Counted from the stretch's first letter, positions 1-8,811 are shown. The stretch: 64,000 bases of DNA from RGIG3178 sp942492795 (GCA_942492795.1 OW818639.1:2170001-2234000), one strand, 5' to 3'. Numbers and translations: made by a program. The notes: generated by a model not told the origin, from the sequence alone.

Positions 1-496
1 TCCTCTCGGGATCGTAATGCAGCTTTTTCAAATACCGCTTGGGCAAATCGAAATGGGATATCGCGCTAAACCCGCCGAAGGCAACCATTTTCTCCATCTC
101 TTCCCAGTAATAACCGTATGCCTGTTCAAGCGTCCAGCCGCAGGTCGCATAGGTACTGGGATAATGACCGTGGGTCCAGTGCATCGATCCGAGAATATAA
201 TCAAACGGGTATCGCTTGATGGAATCGAACAGATCACGGTAGATATGCGCTTCCGCAAATTCAAGACCGCTTAGAACGACAAGTTTATCGGCGAAGCGGT
301 CGCGCACCCGGTAAAACTCCTCAAAATACGCGTCAAAATCATAGATGCCGCAACCCGAATCCAGCGGGTTCATATCGATGTGATCGGTAAAGCAAAGATG
401 CGTCAGCCCCAGCGTTATGGCGCGTTCGCAAAAGGCAGCCATCTCTTCCCCGCCGTCGTAGGAATGCCTGGAATGCACATGAAGATCGCAGAACAT
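1..496 (-). CDS. PHP-domain phosphatase, HisJ-like (partial)
   Basis: The gene starts at ATG 496 and runs off the left edge of the window, so only about 165 residues are seen. The N-terminus reads MFCDLHVHSRHSYDG, the metal-binding HxH of PHP-domain phosphoesterases, followed by FTDHID and a GSMHW motif typical of HisJ-type histidinol-phosphatases. The likely reaction is dephosphorylation of L-histidinol phosphate in histidine synthesis, but PHP proteins also include other phosphatases, so the substrate is inferred. No his gene is adjacent. A GGGGGA Shine-Dalgarno precedes the ATG. A TATAAT (524-529, minus strand) lies upstream without a recognisable -35. The gene is divergent from the MscS-type channel gene. 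Confidence 0.85.
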   Translation of the reverse strand, partial: MFCDLHVHSRHSYDGGEEMAAFCERAITLGLTHLCFTDHIDMNPLDSGCGIYDFDAYFEEFYRVRDRFADKLVVLSGLEFAEAHIYRDLFDSIKRYPFDYILGSMHWTHGHYPSTYATCGWTLEQAYGYYWEEMEKMVAFGGFSAISHFDLPKRYLKKLHYDPER

Positions 497-546
497 CGTA
501 ATTCCCCCTGATATTTTGGGGATATTATACCATAGATTCCCTGTGT

Positions 547-576
547 TTGCTTTTCGCCTCCAACCTTTGCTATACT
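547..576 (+). promoter_or_regulatory. candidate sigma-A promoter of mscS-like gene
   Basis: TTGCTT (547-552) and TATACT (571-576) are separated by 18 bp, 22 bp before the ATG of the channel gene. The match is moderate; it is the best candidate in the short divergent region. Confidence 0.4.
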
Positions 577-597
577 GTTGATTTATAAGGAGGATCT

Positions 598-1404
598 ATG
601 GAAAACGTGTTGAATCTTTTCTATCAGTGGCTCAGCGGTTCTTTTCAAAAGGTTCTCGGGGCTGCCGTCATCGTGGTCCTTGGAATGATTCTGGCCAACT
701 CCTTGGAAAAAATACTGCGCAAAAGCTTGTTGCGTTCCCGGCTTGACCCGACATTGCACGGATTCCTCTGTACGATCGTTAAGGTCATGATCCGCATCAT
801 CGTGCTTGTAACGGCAGCCGGCATGCTTGGGATACCGACCACAACGTTTATAACCGTCCTTGGCGGCGCCGCGATCGCGATCAGCCTTGCACTTCAGAAT
901 AACCTGTCCAATGTCGCGAGCGGCTTGCTGTTGCTGTTCAACCGGCCGTTCCGCTTGGGGGACTATGTGGAAGTCGGCGGCAACGGCGGCACGGTAGACA
1001 CCATATCGTTGATGTCCACTTCCCTTCTGACACCGGACAACAAGCGCATTATCGTTCCGAATTCAACCTTGACAAGCCAAACGATTATCAACTATTCTAC
1101 AGAAGCGTTCAGAAGGGTTGATTTTACATTCGGCGTCTCGATTCAAACCGATATCGCACTGGCGCAGCAAGTCCTGCTCCGTGTTGCCGATTCGCACCCC
1201 TTGTGTTTGAAGGAACCAGCACCACGCATTGCGGTTCGCTCGCTGGATGACACCGCTATACGACTCATTGCGCAGCTTTGGTGTGAACGCGAGGAGTACT
1301 GGAGCCTGTTGTACGATTTCAACGAACGCACAAAGCAGGCGTTTGGTGAAAACGGCATACAGCTTCCGTATCCGCAGGTCTTTGTACACACCTGCCGCGA
1401 ATAG
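598..1404 (+). CDS. small-conductance mechanosensitive channel, MscS family
   Basis: This 268-residue membrane protein should open under membrane tension to release osmolytes after hypo-osmotic shock. Three hydrophobic segments lie at about residues 18-36, 58-82 and 84-115. The third is the pore-lining helix: an Ala/Gly-rich run (GGAAIAISLALQNNLSN) followed by the family motif FNRPFRLGDYVEVGG and GTVDTI, the start of the beta domain. The length matches the short MscS core (about 280 residues) without extra domains. The ATG at 598 follows a strong AAGGAGG. It stands alone as a plus-strand gene ahead of the foldase lipoprotein gene, with a 132-bp gap. Confidence 0.93.
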   Translation: MENVLNLFYQWLSGSFQKVLGAAVIVVLGMILANSLEKILRKSLLRSRLDPTLHGFLCTIVKVMIRIIVLVTAAGMLGIPTTTFITVLGGAAIAISLALQNNLSNVASGLLLLFNRPFRLGDYVEVGGNGGTVDTISLMSTSLLTPDNKRIIVPNSTLTSQTIINYSTEAFRRVDFTFGVSIQTDIALAQQVLLRVADSHPLCLKEPAPRIAVRSLDDTAIRLIAQLWCEREEYWSLLYDFNERTKQAFGENGIQLPYPQVFVHTCRE

Positions 1405-1536
1405 AAATGTTACGCCTTTGCAGTTTATGGTTGGTCATGGCTTTGGGGTGATGTTGCATTGGTAACATATTGGTGCCATATCATTCAAATAGAATAGTTC
1501 TTATTCACATGCGCGAAGGCGCAGAAAGGGCAAACA

Positions 1537-2799
1537 GTGCTTAGAAGAGTTTTGGCGATCTGCCTTAGTGTTTTGTTGGGATTGACAGTTTTCTCCGGTT
1601 GCTCAAAGGATCCGGTCGTTGCCAAAGTCGGCAACTCATCCATCCCGAATTCCCGATTTAAACAAATATTCGATTCCTACACATCCTATTTCGGCATAAC
1701 CGACCCGACAGCCGCCGATCAGGCCGAAGCGGTAGCACAGCTGCGTGATCTGATCCTCGAAACGCTGGTCACCGAAGAGATCCAGCTTCAAAAAGCGAAA
1801 TCCCTTGGTTTGGATCAGCTGACCGACGCGATGAAAGCCGAAGTGGATGCCGAGATACAAGGCCTTATGGAGGAGTTTCACAGCCGTTTTGAAACCGAGG
1901 CAAAAGCCGCGGATGCGACATTAACGGGCGATGCGCTGGAGAAGAAAGTCCAGACGATGATCGATGATTATCTGAAGGAATACGGTTACACCAGGGCGCT
2001 TATAAAGCAGGAATATACCGACACCTATATAAAGAACAGACTTTATGAACAATCCACCGCCAACGTCGTCATATCCGACGCGGAACTGTTGGAAACCTAT
2101 CAGACGCGAATTGCGGAGGTCAAGGAGATCTATGCCGAGGACGCTTCGACCTTTGAATCGGATTTTATGGGAGACGTTACGCTTTATTACATCCCGGAAG
2201 GCTATCGCCAGGTAAAGCATATTCTGATCATGTTGCCCCAGGATACCATCGATCAGATCGCTTCTCTTCGGGAGGACGGATACGACAAAGAAGCGGACAG
2301 CATTCGCGCTACCGCATTGAAATCGATCAAAGACAAAGCGTCGGAGGTCTTGGCGAAACTCGCATCCGACGGGTCAAATTTTGACGAGCTTATGAAACAA
2401 TATACCGGGGATACCGCCGCACTCGACATTCCAAACGGCTATGCTGTTTCCAAACAGGGGCAGTTTACCCAGGAATTCATCAAAGGCTGTTTCGCCATCA
2501 AGGATCCGATGACCATCTCTGGCCTGGTTGCGGGAGATTACGGCTATCATATCATTCTGTACATCGAAACGCTCCTGTCGGGCAACGTTGCGTTTGAAAC
2601 GGTAAAAGCCGACATTGAAACGGAGCTTCTGTCCGTTGCGAAGGAAGATGCTTTCAACGCTTTGCTGGAGCAATGGCGCAGTGAAACGAAAGTAACGCTC
2701 TATCCCGAAAACTCTTCCTATTACAAAGCGCCGTCTGCGGCAACACCGACGGCTGCGGTCATTTCCACCCCGGCCGCATCTGTGCAGCCAACGCCGTAA
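1537..2799 (+). CDS. PrsA/SurA-like peptidyl-prolyl isomerase lipoprotein
   Basis: The 420-residue product has a signal peptide ending in a lipobox (LTVFSGC, Cys at about residue 22), so it is probably a lipoprotein on the outer face of the membrane. Residues of about 35-175 form a SurA_N-like chaperone region, and residues about 225-345 a parvulin domain (YRQVKHILIM at its start, GYHIILYIE at its end). The insertion of a helical segment after VKHILIM is seen in clostridial PrsA-like proteins. The last 25 residues are rich in Ala, Thr and Pro. The start is GTG at 1537, after AGAAAGGG. It probably assists folding of exported proteins. A bidirectional terminator follows. Confidence 0.88.
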   Translation: MLRRVLAICLSVLLGLTVFSGCSKDPVVAKVGNSSIPNSRFKQIFDSYTSYFGITDPTAADQAEAVAQLRDLILETLVTEEIQLQKAKSLGLDQLTDAMKAEVDAEIQGLMEEFHSRFETEAKAADATLTGDALEKKVQTMIDDYLKEYGYTRALIKQEYTDTYIKNRLYEQSTANVVISDAELLETYQTRIAEVKEIYAEDASTFESDFMGDVTLYYIPEGYRQVKHILIMLPQDTIDQIASLREDGYDKEADSIRATALKSIKDKASEVLAKLASDGSNFDELMKQYTGDTAALDIPNGYAVSKQGQFTQEFIKGCFAIKDPMTISGLVAGDYGYHIILYIETLLSGNVAFETVKADIETELLSVAKEDAFNALLEQWRSETKVTLYPENSSYYKAPSAATPTAAVISTPAASVQPTP

Positions 2800-2841
2800 C
2801 GCGCTTTTATCGTCCCGATCATGCAAAGCAGATTGCATACA

Positions 2842-2872
2842 AAAAGCCGCCCCTGTTCACAGGGCGGCTTTT
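2842..2872. terminator. bidirectional intrinsic terminator
   Basis: AAAAGCCGCCC and GGGCGGCTTTT form an 11-bp stem with A and T tracts on the two sides. It lies between the convergent ends of the PrsA-like gene and the aldo/keto reductase gene and can serve both. Confidence 0.85.
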
Positions 2873-2890
2873 GACTTTTATGTGTTTTGA

Positions 2891-4030
2891 TCAGGTCAAG
2901 GCACGGTTCGCTTCCTTGAGCTTTTCGATGATCGGGATGGATTGCGGGCATAACGGCTCGCAGGCACCGCACTCAACGCATTGGTCCGCCGCTTCCCTGT
3001 TGTTTATCATGTTCTTATAGATCCGCTTAGGCCTTTCCCACTCGCCCAGCATAGCGCCGCCGTTCCACCGAGAAAAAACGCCAGGGATGTTCACGCCCTG
3101 CGGACAAGGCATACAGTAGGCGCAGCCCGTACACGGGACGGCTGTCATCGAATCGTATACTTTCTTCACCGATTCCATCAGTTTAAGCTCCGATTCGTCC
3201 ATGCAGTTTGGCTCTGCTTCATCGAAGATTCGAAGGTTATCCACAAGCTGGTCCATGGAATTGATGCCGCTTAATACCACCGATATGCCGGGCATGTTGT
3301 AGACGTCGCGGAAGCTCCACTCCACGCAACTTCGCTTTGTCGGGAACGAATCATATAGCTGTTGCACTTGCGCAGGCGCTGATGCCAATGCACCGCCGCG
3401 AAGCGGTTCCATGGCGCATACGGCAAGGCCCTTCTCATGTGCGTATTCCACGCCTTCCACCGTAGCTTGAAAATTGTGGTCCAGCAAGTTCATCTGTACA
3501 TTGCACATGGCAAAGTCATGCCTGTCCACGATCTTTTTGAACAACGAAAGACTGTCATGGAACGAAAATCCCAGATACCGGATTTTCCCCATGGCCTTGG
3601 CTTTTTCCATCATATCGAACATGCCGATCCGAAGGGCATGCTCATAGGATTTCTCCCGCATGGAATGTGCCAGCAGAATATCCACATGATCGGTTTGCAG
3701 CTTTGCAAGCTGTGCGTCCAGAATTCTGAAAAAATCCTCTTCGCTGTTCACAATCGGCGGATGGATCTTGGTCGCGATGATCACACGTTCACGATAACCG
3801 CCCGAGAGTGCTTCTCCGAGCATGGAATCGCACTGACCATCCAAATAGGAGTTCGCAGAATCGAAATAATTTACCCCGTTTTCAATGGCATATCGGATCA
3901 TCTTGTTCGCCAATTCCTGATCCGGCACCATGTTGCCTGCTTCGTTCTTCTTCTGCGGCATACGCATACAGCCGTAGCCAAACACGGATGCCATCAAATT
4001 TGTCTTCGTTCCATATGGCCTGTACTTCAA
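2891..4030 (-). CDS. aldo/keto reductase with C-terminal 4Fe-4S domain
   Basis: The 379-residue protein begins with an aldo/keto reductase barrel (residues 1-275) that keeps the catalytic pattern: Asp and Tyr in NYFDSANSYLDG, Lys in IIATKIHPP and His in LLAHSM. The C-terminal part has two cysteine clusters, CTGCAYCMPC and CVECGACEPLC, expected to bind two 4Fe-4S clusters. This architecture is common in anaerobes; the physiological substrate is not known. The start codon is TTG at 4030, seven bases after GGAGG, giving the expected start KYRPYGTKT. The rpiR-type regulator gene lies just upstream in the same direction with only 40 bp between, so the two may form an operon. Confidence 0.9.
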   Translation of the reverse strand: MKYRPYGTKTNLMASVFGYGCMRMPQKKNEAGNMVPDQELANKMIRYAIENGVNYFDSANSYLDGQCDSMLGEALSGGYRERVIIATKIHPPIVNSEEDFFRILDAQLAKLQTDHVDILLAHSMREKSYEHALRIGMFDMMEKAKAMGKIRYLGFSFHDSLSLFKKIVDRHDFAMCNVQMNLLDHNFQATVEGVEYAHEKGLAVCAMEPLRGGALASAPAQVQQLYDSFPTKRSCVEWSFRDVYNMPGISVVLSGINSMDQLVDNLRIFDEAEPNCMDESELKLMESVKKVYDSMTAVPCTGCAYCMPCPQGVNIPGVFSRWNGGAMLGEWERPKRIYKNMINNREAADQCVECGACEPLCPQSIPIIEKLKEANRALT

Positions 4031-4070
4031 ACTTTTTCCTCCAAATCGCTAAATTGATATATAAAAAGTC

Positions 4071-4910
4071 TTACTTTTGCGTACTGATAGCGGTTTGCTT
4101 TTGCAGCATCTGACGAAACGAGAGATAGAGCATTTCAAGGGCACATTGGAGCGCCAATATGCTGTTGGCATGTGCGTTGAATTGATCCGGCATATTTGGC
4201 AGCATGATGCATGCCGCGTCGGGTTGAAATATCTGCAACTCCGGCGTAACGGTGATAAAGAGTTTCCTGCATTTTGTTTTCAGCAACGCGCTGGTCTGCT
4301 TCACATAGTTCAGGTTGCTGCTCAAAAGTTGGCGAATCGGGAACAGGTATATGATCAAAGCCGTTTCCGGTATCGGATCCATCTCTCCGTTGGGCTGCTC
4401 TATTCCTTTTTGATACGCTACAGTATAGCCCGACAAGTACATTTTCATCTGAAAATCCAGCACCGCCGGTTGCACGGCATCCGGGCCCATGATGATGTGT
4501 TCGCTGGCGTTCAATAAATCGGCCGCGCCTTTTTTGATCTGTTCAATGTCCATCACCGAACGGAAAGCTCGCAGCGTGAGCACCGAACTGTCCAACACGC
4601 TGGGCGCCAAGACGGAAAGCGGATAATCCCAGATATCGCTCTGTCTCTGGTTGTTCGCTGCTATTTCTTCAATCTCAAGAAGCACTGCTTTTCGGAAGAC
4701 CGTGTAATTGGAATACCCAAGCCTCGTGCAGAAGCGGCTCAACGTTGCCGGCGATGTCAGGCATCGCTTAGCAGCCGTCTCTATGCGCAGCTGCGGGATC
4801 TCCCGCAGGCATTTCAACAGGTTGTTCGCAATATGAAATTCCGGCGTATGCTTGTCCGTGCTGTTGATCAACATCAACAGCCGCGATACCAAGTCAAACA
4901 AATAGCTCAC
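4071..4910 (-). CDS. RpiR-family transcriptional regulator
   Basis: The N-terminal 80 residues match the RpiR/MurR helix-turn-helix domain: a long first helix, then ETAAKRCLTSPATLSRFCTRLGYSNYTVFRKAV, quoted here in effect as residues about 43-75. The C-terminal part (130-270) should be the ligand domain, normally a SIS sugar-phosphate fold; here it is weakly conserved, so the effector cannot be predicted. The start is a GTG at 4910 with a modest AAGGA upstream, and a later start is possible. It lies directly upstream of the Fe-S aldo/keto reductase gene and may regulate it. Confidence 0.78.
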   Translation of the reverse strand: MSYLFDLVSRLLMLINSTDKHTPEFHIANNLLKCLREIPQLRIETAAKRCLTSPATLSRFCTRLGYSNYTVFRKAVLLEIEEIAANNQRQSDIWDYPLSVLAPSVLDSSVLTLRAFRSVMDIEQIKKGAADLLNASEHIIMGPDAVQPAVLDFQMKMYLSGYTVAYQKGIEQPNGEMDPIPETALIIYLFPIRQLLSSNLNYVKQTSALLKTKCRKLFITVTPELQIFQPDAACIMLPNMPDQFNAHANSILALQCALEMLYLSFRQMLQKQTAISTQK

Positions 4911-5108
4911 CCATTCCTTGCTTTTTGGCTATAATGAGTCGTTTCTTTATGATTTGATTGTATCGGCAAATCCATTTTTTGTCTACGCTTCAATCGAATA
5001 CGGCACCATAGCAACATGTAAAATTATATACTTTTATGCACTGCAAGGCAACCGTACGAAAACTATTCTGTTAAATATACAATGGATTTGCTATGGATGA
5101 AACGAAAA
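4911..5108. other. intergenic, no gene seen
   Basis: This AT-rich stretch separates the start of the rpiR-type gene from the hairpin cluster. I see no convincing ORF, RNA gene or promoter in it. It must contain the promoter of the rpiR-type gene. Confidence 0.5.
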
Positions 5109-5126
5109 AGGTGGTTTTCACCACCT
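5104..5126 (-). terminator. terminator of spoIVA transcript
   Basis: On the minus strand, AGGTGGT-GAAA-ACCACCT followed by TTTTTCG forms a 7-bp stem with a GAAA tetraloop and U-tract. It is the last of five hairpins between the spoIVA stop and this point. Confidence 0.7.
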
Positions 5127-5258
5127 ATTAGGTCATCGACATAGTCGATGACTTCAAGGGGGAATCCAATTCCCCCTTGAGTAACCCCCAGGAACGCCGT
5201 TTTTTTGAGAAAAAGCGGCGGGAAAAGGTGTTTTCCGACGCGCATGTCGCCGGAAAAC
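5109..5258. repeat. cluster of five hairpins, candidate repeat element
   Basis: Five inverted repeats follow each other in 150 bp: 5109-5126 (7-bp stem), 5132-5152 (GTCATCGAC-ATA-GTCGATGAC, 9 bp), 5154-5180 (12-bp perfect stem, CCA loop), 5195-5220 (CGCCG/CGGCG with T-rich and A-rich inner arms) and 5230-5258 (8-bp stem). One is the spoIVA terminator; the others exceed what termination needs. The arrangement resembles a palindromic intergenic repeat. There is no second copy in this window. Confidence 0.55.
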
Positions 5259-5277
5259 AGATTTCATCACTTCTATG

Positions 5278-6756
5278 CTAAAACAGAATGCAAATAAGAT
5301 TGTTGCGGCCTTCGTTGATGATTCGCTGCAGTGTCATCTGCATCTTGTGCTGCGCTTCTTCGGGCATGCGCGTCAGTTTGTTGGAAAGCCCTTCCTTGAC
5401 CAGTTCATGCAATGACTTGCCGAAGATATTCGTCTTCCAGATCATCTTCGGATCGTTTTCAAACTCCTTGAGCAGGTATTGCAGAAGCTCCTCGCTCTGT
5501 TTTTCGCTTCCCACAATCGGGGATACTTCCGTTTCGATATCCACCCTCATGATATGAAGGCTGGGAGCGCTTGCTCTTAGGCGTACCCCGTAGCGGTTTC
5601 CCTGCCGGACGATTTCCGGCTCCTCCAGATCGAGTTCCTCCAGAGATGGCTGGACCACGCCGTAGCCGGTACGCTGCACGTTCTGAAGCGCCACTGCGAG
5701 TTTATCATATTCACGCTTGGCAACGACAAGTTCCTTGATGATGGACACGAGGTGGTAGTCGCCTTGAATCGGGTATCCGCACTCGTCTCCAAGGATCCGG
5801 TAGAAGAGATCCTTGTGCATATCGGCCTGGATCTCGATGATACCCCGACCCAAGGCAATTTGCCCGAGTTTTGTCGAATCAAGGTACTCACTGCCCTGCA
5901 TCGATTTTTCAAGCCCCGCATAGTCCTTAAGCTTGAACGCCGTCTTGGTGGCTTCCATCATGTGCAGGGTCAGATGCGACAGCAGCCAGTGCCCATCAGA
6001 AAGCGCCAGGACCCATTGAGGGATGGACAGCCTGACTTCCTTGATCGGGAACTCATAGAGCATCTCAGAGAGCATATGCTCCATATCCGAAAGCTCCATA
6101 TGCAGCACATCCACCAGCAGAACCGGAACGCCGTATTTGCGCGCCATCGCATCCCGAAGCGCTTTGGCATCCTCCGATTCGGGGGTACGGCTGTTGAGCA
6201 GCACGACAAAGGGTTTCCCGAGCGATTGCAGTTCTTCGATCACCCGCTCTTCGCTCTTGACATAGGAGGATCGCGGTATCTCGGTTATGGATCCGTCCGT
6301 GGTCACCACAACGCCGATGGTGCTGTGCTCTTTGATCACCCGTTCTGTGCCGATCTCAGCCGCTTCCGCAAACGGAATATCATAATCAAACCATGGTGTG
6401 CGCACCATGCGGGGTCCGGTTCCATCCATTTGCCCCGTTGCACCGTCCACCAGATAGCCGACGCAATCGACAAGCCGGAGTTTAACGTTGCCTCCATCCG
6501 GCAGCTCCAGTTCGATCGCCTCGTTGGGTACAAAATTGGGCTGCGTCGTCATGATGGTTCGGCCTGCGCCGCTTTGGGGCATCTCATCGTTGATGCGTTC
6601 CCGCCTGAAGGAGTTCTCTACATTGGGCAATACCATCAGATCGATCAGACGCTTGATAAACGTGCTCTTTCCCGTCCGTACGGGACCGACAACGCCGATA
6701 TAGATCTCGCCTCCCGTGCGCTCGGATATATCTTTATATACGTTAAAGTCAGACAT
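5278..6756 (-). CDS. spoIVA: stage IV sporulation protein A
   Basis: SpoIVA is the ATPase that polymerises on the forespore surface and anchors the spore coat basement layer. The 492 residues from ATG 6756 equal the length of the Bacillus subtilis protein. A Walker A motif (GPVRTGKST) sits at residues 21-29, a GTPase-like fold follows, and the C-terminus (RMPEEAQHKMQMTLQRIINE, then NLICILF) is the conserved tail needed for localisation through SpoVM in Bacillus. The start was chosen for the AAGGAGGAG seven bases upstream. A sigma-E type promoter lies at 6785-6813, which fits mother-cell expression. Upstream neighbours are plsY and der; gpsA, often between, is missing. Confidence 0.97.
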   Translation of the reverse strand: MSDFNVYKDISERTGGEIYIGVVGPVRTGKSTFIKRLIDLMVLPNVENSFRRERINDEMPQSGAGRTIMTTQPNFVPNEAIELELPDGGNVKLRLVDCVGYLVDGATGQMDGTGPRMVRTPWFDYDIPFAEAAEIGTERVIKEHSTIGVVVTTDGSITEIPRSSYVKSEERVIEELQSLGKPFVVLLNSRTPESEDAKALRDAMARKYGVPVLLVDVLHMELSDMEHMLSEMLYEFPIKEVRLSIPQWVLALSDGHWLLSHLTLHMMEATKTAFKLKDYAGLEKSMQGSEYLDSTKLGQIALGRGIIEIQADMHKDLFYRILGDECGYPIQGDYHLVSIIKELVVAKREYDKLAVALQNVQRTGYGVVQPSLEELDLEEPEIVRQGNRYGVRLRASAPSLHIMRVDIETEVSPIVGSEKQSEELLQYLLKEFENDPKMIWKTNIFGKSLHELVKEGLSNKLTRMPEEAQHKMQMTLQRIINEGRNNLICILF

Positions 6757-6784
6757 GAAAACTCCTCCTTGTATGTGCTTATAA

Positions 6785-6813
6785 AATGTATGCACATACA
6801 AGACGCGATATGC
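6785..6813 (-). promoter_or_regulatory. sigma-E promoter of spoIVA
   Basis: On the minus strand, GCATATC (6807-6813) and CATACATT (6785-6792) are separated by 14 bp. This fits the sigma-E consensus (NATAT at -35, CATACANT at -10, spacer 13-14). The ATG of spoIVA is 29 bp downstream. Confidence 0.7.
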
Positions 6814-6830
6814 GAAGAGCGGAACATGAC

Positions 6831-6860
6831 AAAGCGTCCCAAAATCATAAGGACGCTTTT
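6831..6860 (-). terminator. terminator after plsY
   Basis: AAAGCGTCC (6831-6839) and GGACGCTTT (6851-6859) form a 9-bp stem just after the plsY stop on the minus strand. The T-tract is short on the minus strand and slightly better on the plus strand. It would insulate spoIVA from the plsY operon. Confidence 0.55.
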
Positions 6861-6899
6861 GTACCTTTCGTTATATCCCATATGAAGGGTTCCCGATGC

Positions 6900-7484
6900 T
6901 TAGAACTTGAACTTGCTCTCCGTTCCCTTTAAAAGACGGTCAATGTTGGCATGGTGCCTCGCGAACACCATCAGCGTTAAAAGCGTGATGGATAAGAACA
7001 TGGTCGTGTTGGCGGTAAAGAAAATCAAAGCTACCAGCCACACGAACAGCGTTGCGCACAAGGAACCCAAAGAGGCATACTTGAAGAGCAGAACCATCAG
7101 AATATACACGATGATGGCTGCGATCGCCCAATACGGCATGATGACACAAATCATCCCGAAACTGGTAGCAACGCCTTTGCCTCCCTTAAACCGTAGGTAA
7201 ACCGGCCAGTTGTGTCCAACCACAGCCATAAGCCCGCCGTAGTACATGCCGGCTTCACCAAGAAGCCAAAAACCGATCAGCGACGCAAAGACTCCCTTAA
7301 GGACGTCAAGAGCCATCACGATTACGCCGATCCCGATCCCGTATTTTCGCGCCATATTGGATGAACCCGGATTTCCGCTGCCGTAGTTGCGGATGTCTTC
7401 GTTCCTTATAAGCTTGGAAATAACAACGGCGAACGGGATCCCTCCCAATAAGTATCCGATTAAAAATACCCATACATAGTTCAA
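6900..7484 (-). CDS. plsY: glycerol-3-phosphate acyltransferase PlsY
   Basis: PlsY transfers an acyl group from acyl-phosphate to glycerol 3-phosphate, the first step of phospholipid synthesis, in the inner membrane. The 194-residue sequence has about five hydrophobic segments and the family motifs GYLLGGIPFAVVISK (residues 10-24), GSGNPGSSNMAR (36-47) and GHNWPVYLRFKGGKGVATS (near 90-108). The start codon is TTG at 7484, nine bases after GAGGAG that overlaps the der stop region. It follows der by 6 bp and is certainly co-transcribed with it. In many Clostridia gpsA, which makes its substrate, follows; here it does not. Confidence 0.96.
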   Translation of the reverse strand: MNYVWVFLIGYLLGGIPFAVVISKLIRNEDIRNYGSGNPGSSNMARKYGIGIGVIVMALDVLKGVFASLIGFWLLGEAGMYYGGLMAVVGHNWPVYLRFKGGKGVATSFGMICVIMPYWAIAAIIVYILMVLLFKYASLGSLCATLFVWLVALIFFTANTTMFLSITLLTLMVFARHHANIDRLLKGTESKFKF

Positions 7485-7490
7485 GTCGAC

Positions 7491-8810
7491 CTACTCCTCT
7501 CTGCGGCGTGCAATCAGTCTGATAGGCGTACCTTCGAATCCGAACGTAGACCGGAGCTTGTTTTCCAAATAACGCAGGTAGGAAAAATGCATCAGTTCCG
7601 GTTCATTCACAAAGAAAACAAATGTCGGCGGCTGGATGTCCACTTGCGTCGTATAGAGAATCTTTAGCCGCCGCCCGTGGTCGGTTGGCGGATCTGTTGT
7701 CGCTATGGCATGATTGACAGCCTCGTTGAGCATGCCGGTCGGAATACGCAGGATGCTTTGTCCGTAAACCTGCAAAATCTGTTCAAAAATGCGCTCGACG
7801 CGCTGGCCTGTCAACGCCGACGTAAACAACAGCGGGACATAGCTCATAAAGGACAGGTCTTCAAGGATATCTTTTTTAAACTTGTCCATCGTATAAGAAT
7901 CCTTCTCCACCAGATCCCATTTGTTGACTATGATAACGCTTGGTTTGCCTTCTTCATGGGCATACCCGGCTATTCTGACATCCTGTTCGGTCATGCCCAT
8001 GGATGCGTCAACAACGATTAAGACCACGTCTGCTCTGCGCACCGCATCGAGCGCGCGTATGACGCCATAGCGCTCCACGGTATCCGCTTCGATGCTGCGC
8101 TTGCGCCTGAGCCCCGCAGTGTCGATGATGACGTATCTTTCCCCGTCTCTTTCAAATGGCGTATCGATGGCATCCCGTGTGGTGCCGGGCATGTTTTCCA
8201 CAATGACGCGGTTTTCACCCAACATCCTGTTGACAAGCGAACTTTTCCCGACGTTCGGTCTTCCCACAACGGCTATTCTCAATCCCGGTTCTTCCTGAAT
8301 CGTTTCATCGTCTTTTTGAAGATGCTCCGTTACAGCGTCCAATACTTCGCCGATCCCCAATCCGAGGGTTGCAGAAATAGGCATCGGATCGCCGATACCA
8401 AGATCGTAGAACAGGTATGCATCGTCGTGTTTATACGGGTTATCCATTTTGTTGACCACCAGTACAACGGGCTTTTTGGAACGGCGAAGCAGACTTGCCA
8501 CATCGATGTCGTCCGGCGTCACGCCTGCTTTGCCATCCACGATAAACACGATTACCTGTGCCAGATCAATTGCGATTTGTGCCTGCTCGCGCATACGCAC
8601 GAACATGGTATCTTCGCCGGATGGGTCGATTCCACCGGTATCCACCACCGTAAAGGCATAGCGGTCCCAGTTAACATCGTGGTATATCCGGTCGCGGGTC
8701 ACACCCGGTTCGTCCTGAACAATCGCAATACGATGCCCTATGATGCGGTTAAAAAATGTCGATTTACCGACATTCGGTCGCCCTACAATGGCGACGAGCG
8801 GTTTTGGCAT
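7491..8810 (-). CDS. der: ribosome biogenesis GTPase Der (EngA)
   Basis: Der helps assemble the 50S subunit. The 439-residue protein has the diagnostic two consecutive GTPase domains: GRPNVGKSTFFN (residues about 9-20) with NKMD (about 119) and GRPNVGKSSLVN (about 184) with NKWDLVEKD (about 297). A C-terminal KH-like domain follows (residues 350-439) and ends in the basic tail IARRREE. The start is ATG 8810. It lies one base after the radical SAM gene stop and 6 bp before plsY, in a compact operon. Confidence 0.97.
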   Translation of the reverse strand: MPKPLVAIVGRPNVGKSTFFNRIIGHRIAIVQDEPGVTRDRIYHDVNWDRYAFTVVDTGGIDPSGEDTMFVRMREQAQIAIDLAQVIVFIVDGKAGVTPDDIDVASLLRRSKKPVVLVVNKMDNPYKHDDAYLFYDLGIGDPMPISATLGLGIGEVLDAVTEHLQKDDETIQEEPGLRIAVVGRPNVGKSSLVNRMLGENRVIVENMPGTTRDAIDTPFERDGERYVIIDTAGLRRKRSIEADTVERYGVIRALDAVRRADVVLIVVDASMGMTEQDVRIAGYAHEEGKPSVIIVNKWDLVEKDSYTMDKFKKDILEDLSFMSYVPLLFTSALTGQRVERIFEQILQVYGQSILRIPTGMLNEAVNHAIATTDPPTDHGRRLKILYTTQVDIQPPTFVFFVNEPELMHFSYLRYLENKLRSTFGFEGTPIRLIARRREE

Positions 8811-8811
8811 T

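Noticed and set aside
5063..5245. 60-codon minus-strand frame inside the hairpin cluster
   Set aside because: Its codons are the arms of the inverted repeats, so the frame is more likely a by-product of the palindromes than a gene.
5752..6885. 377-codon plus-strand frame opposite spoIVA
   Set aside because: Shadow of spoIVA; no motifs and no start signal.
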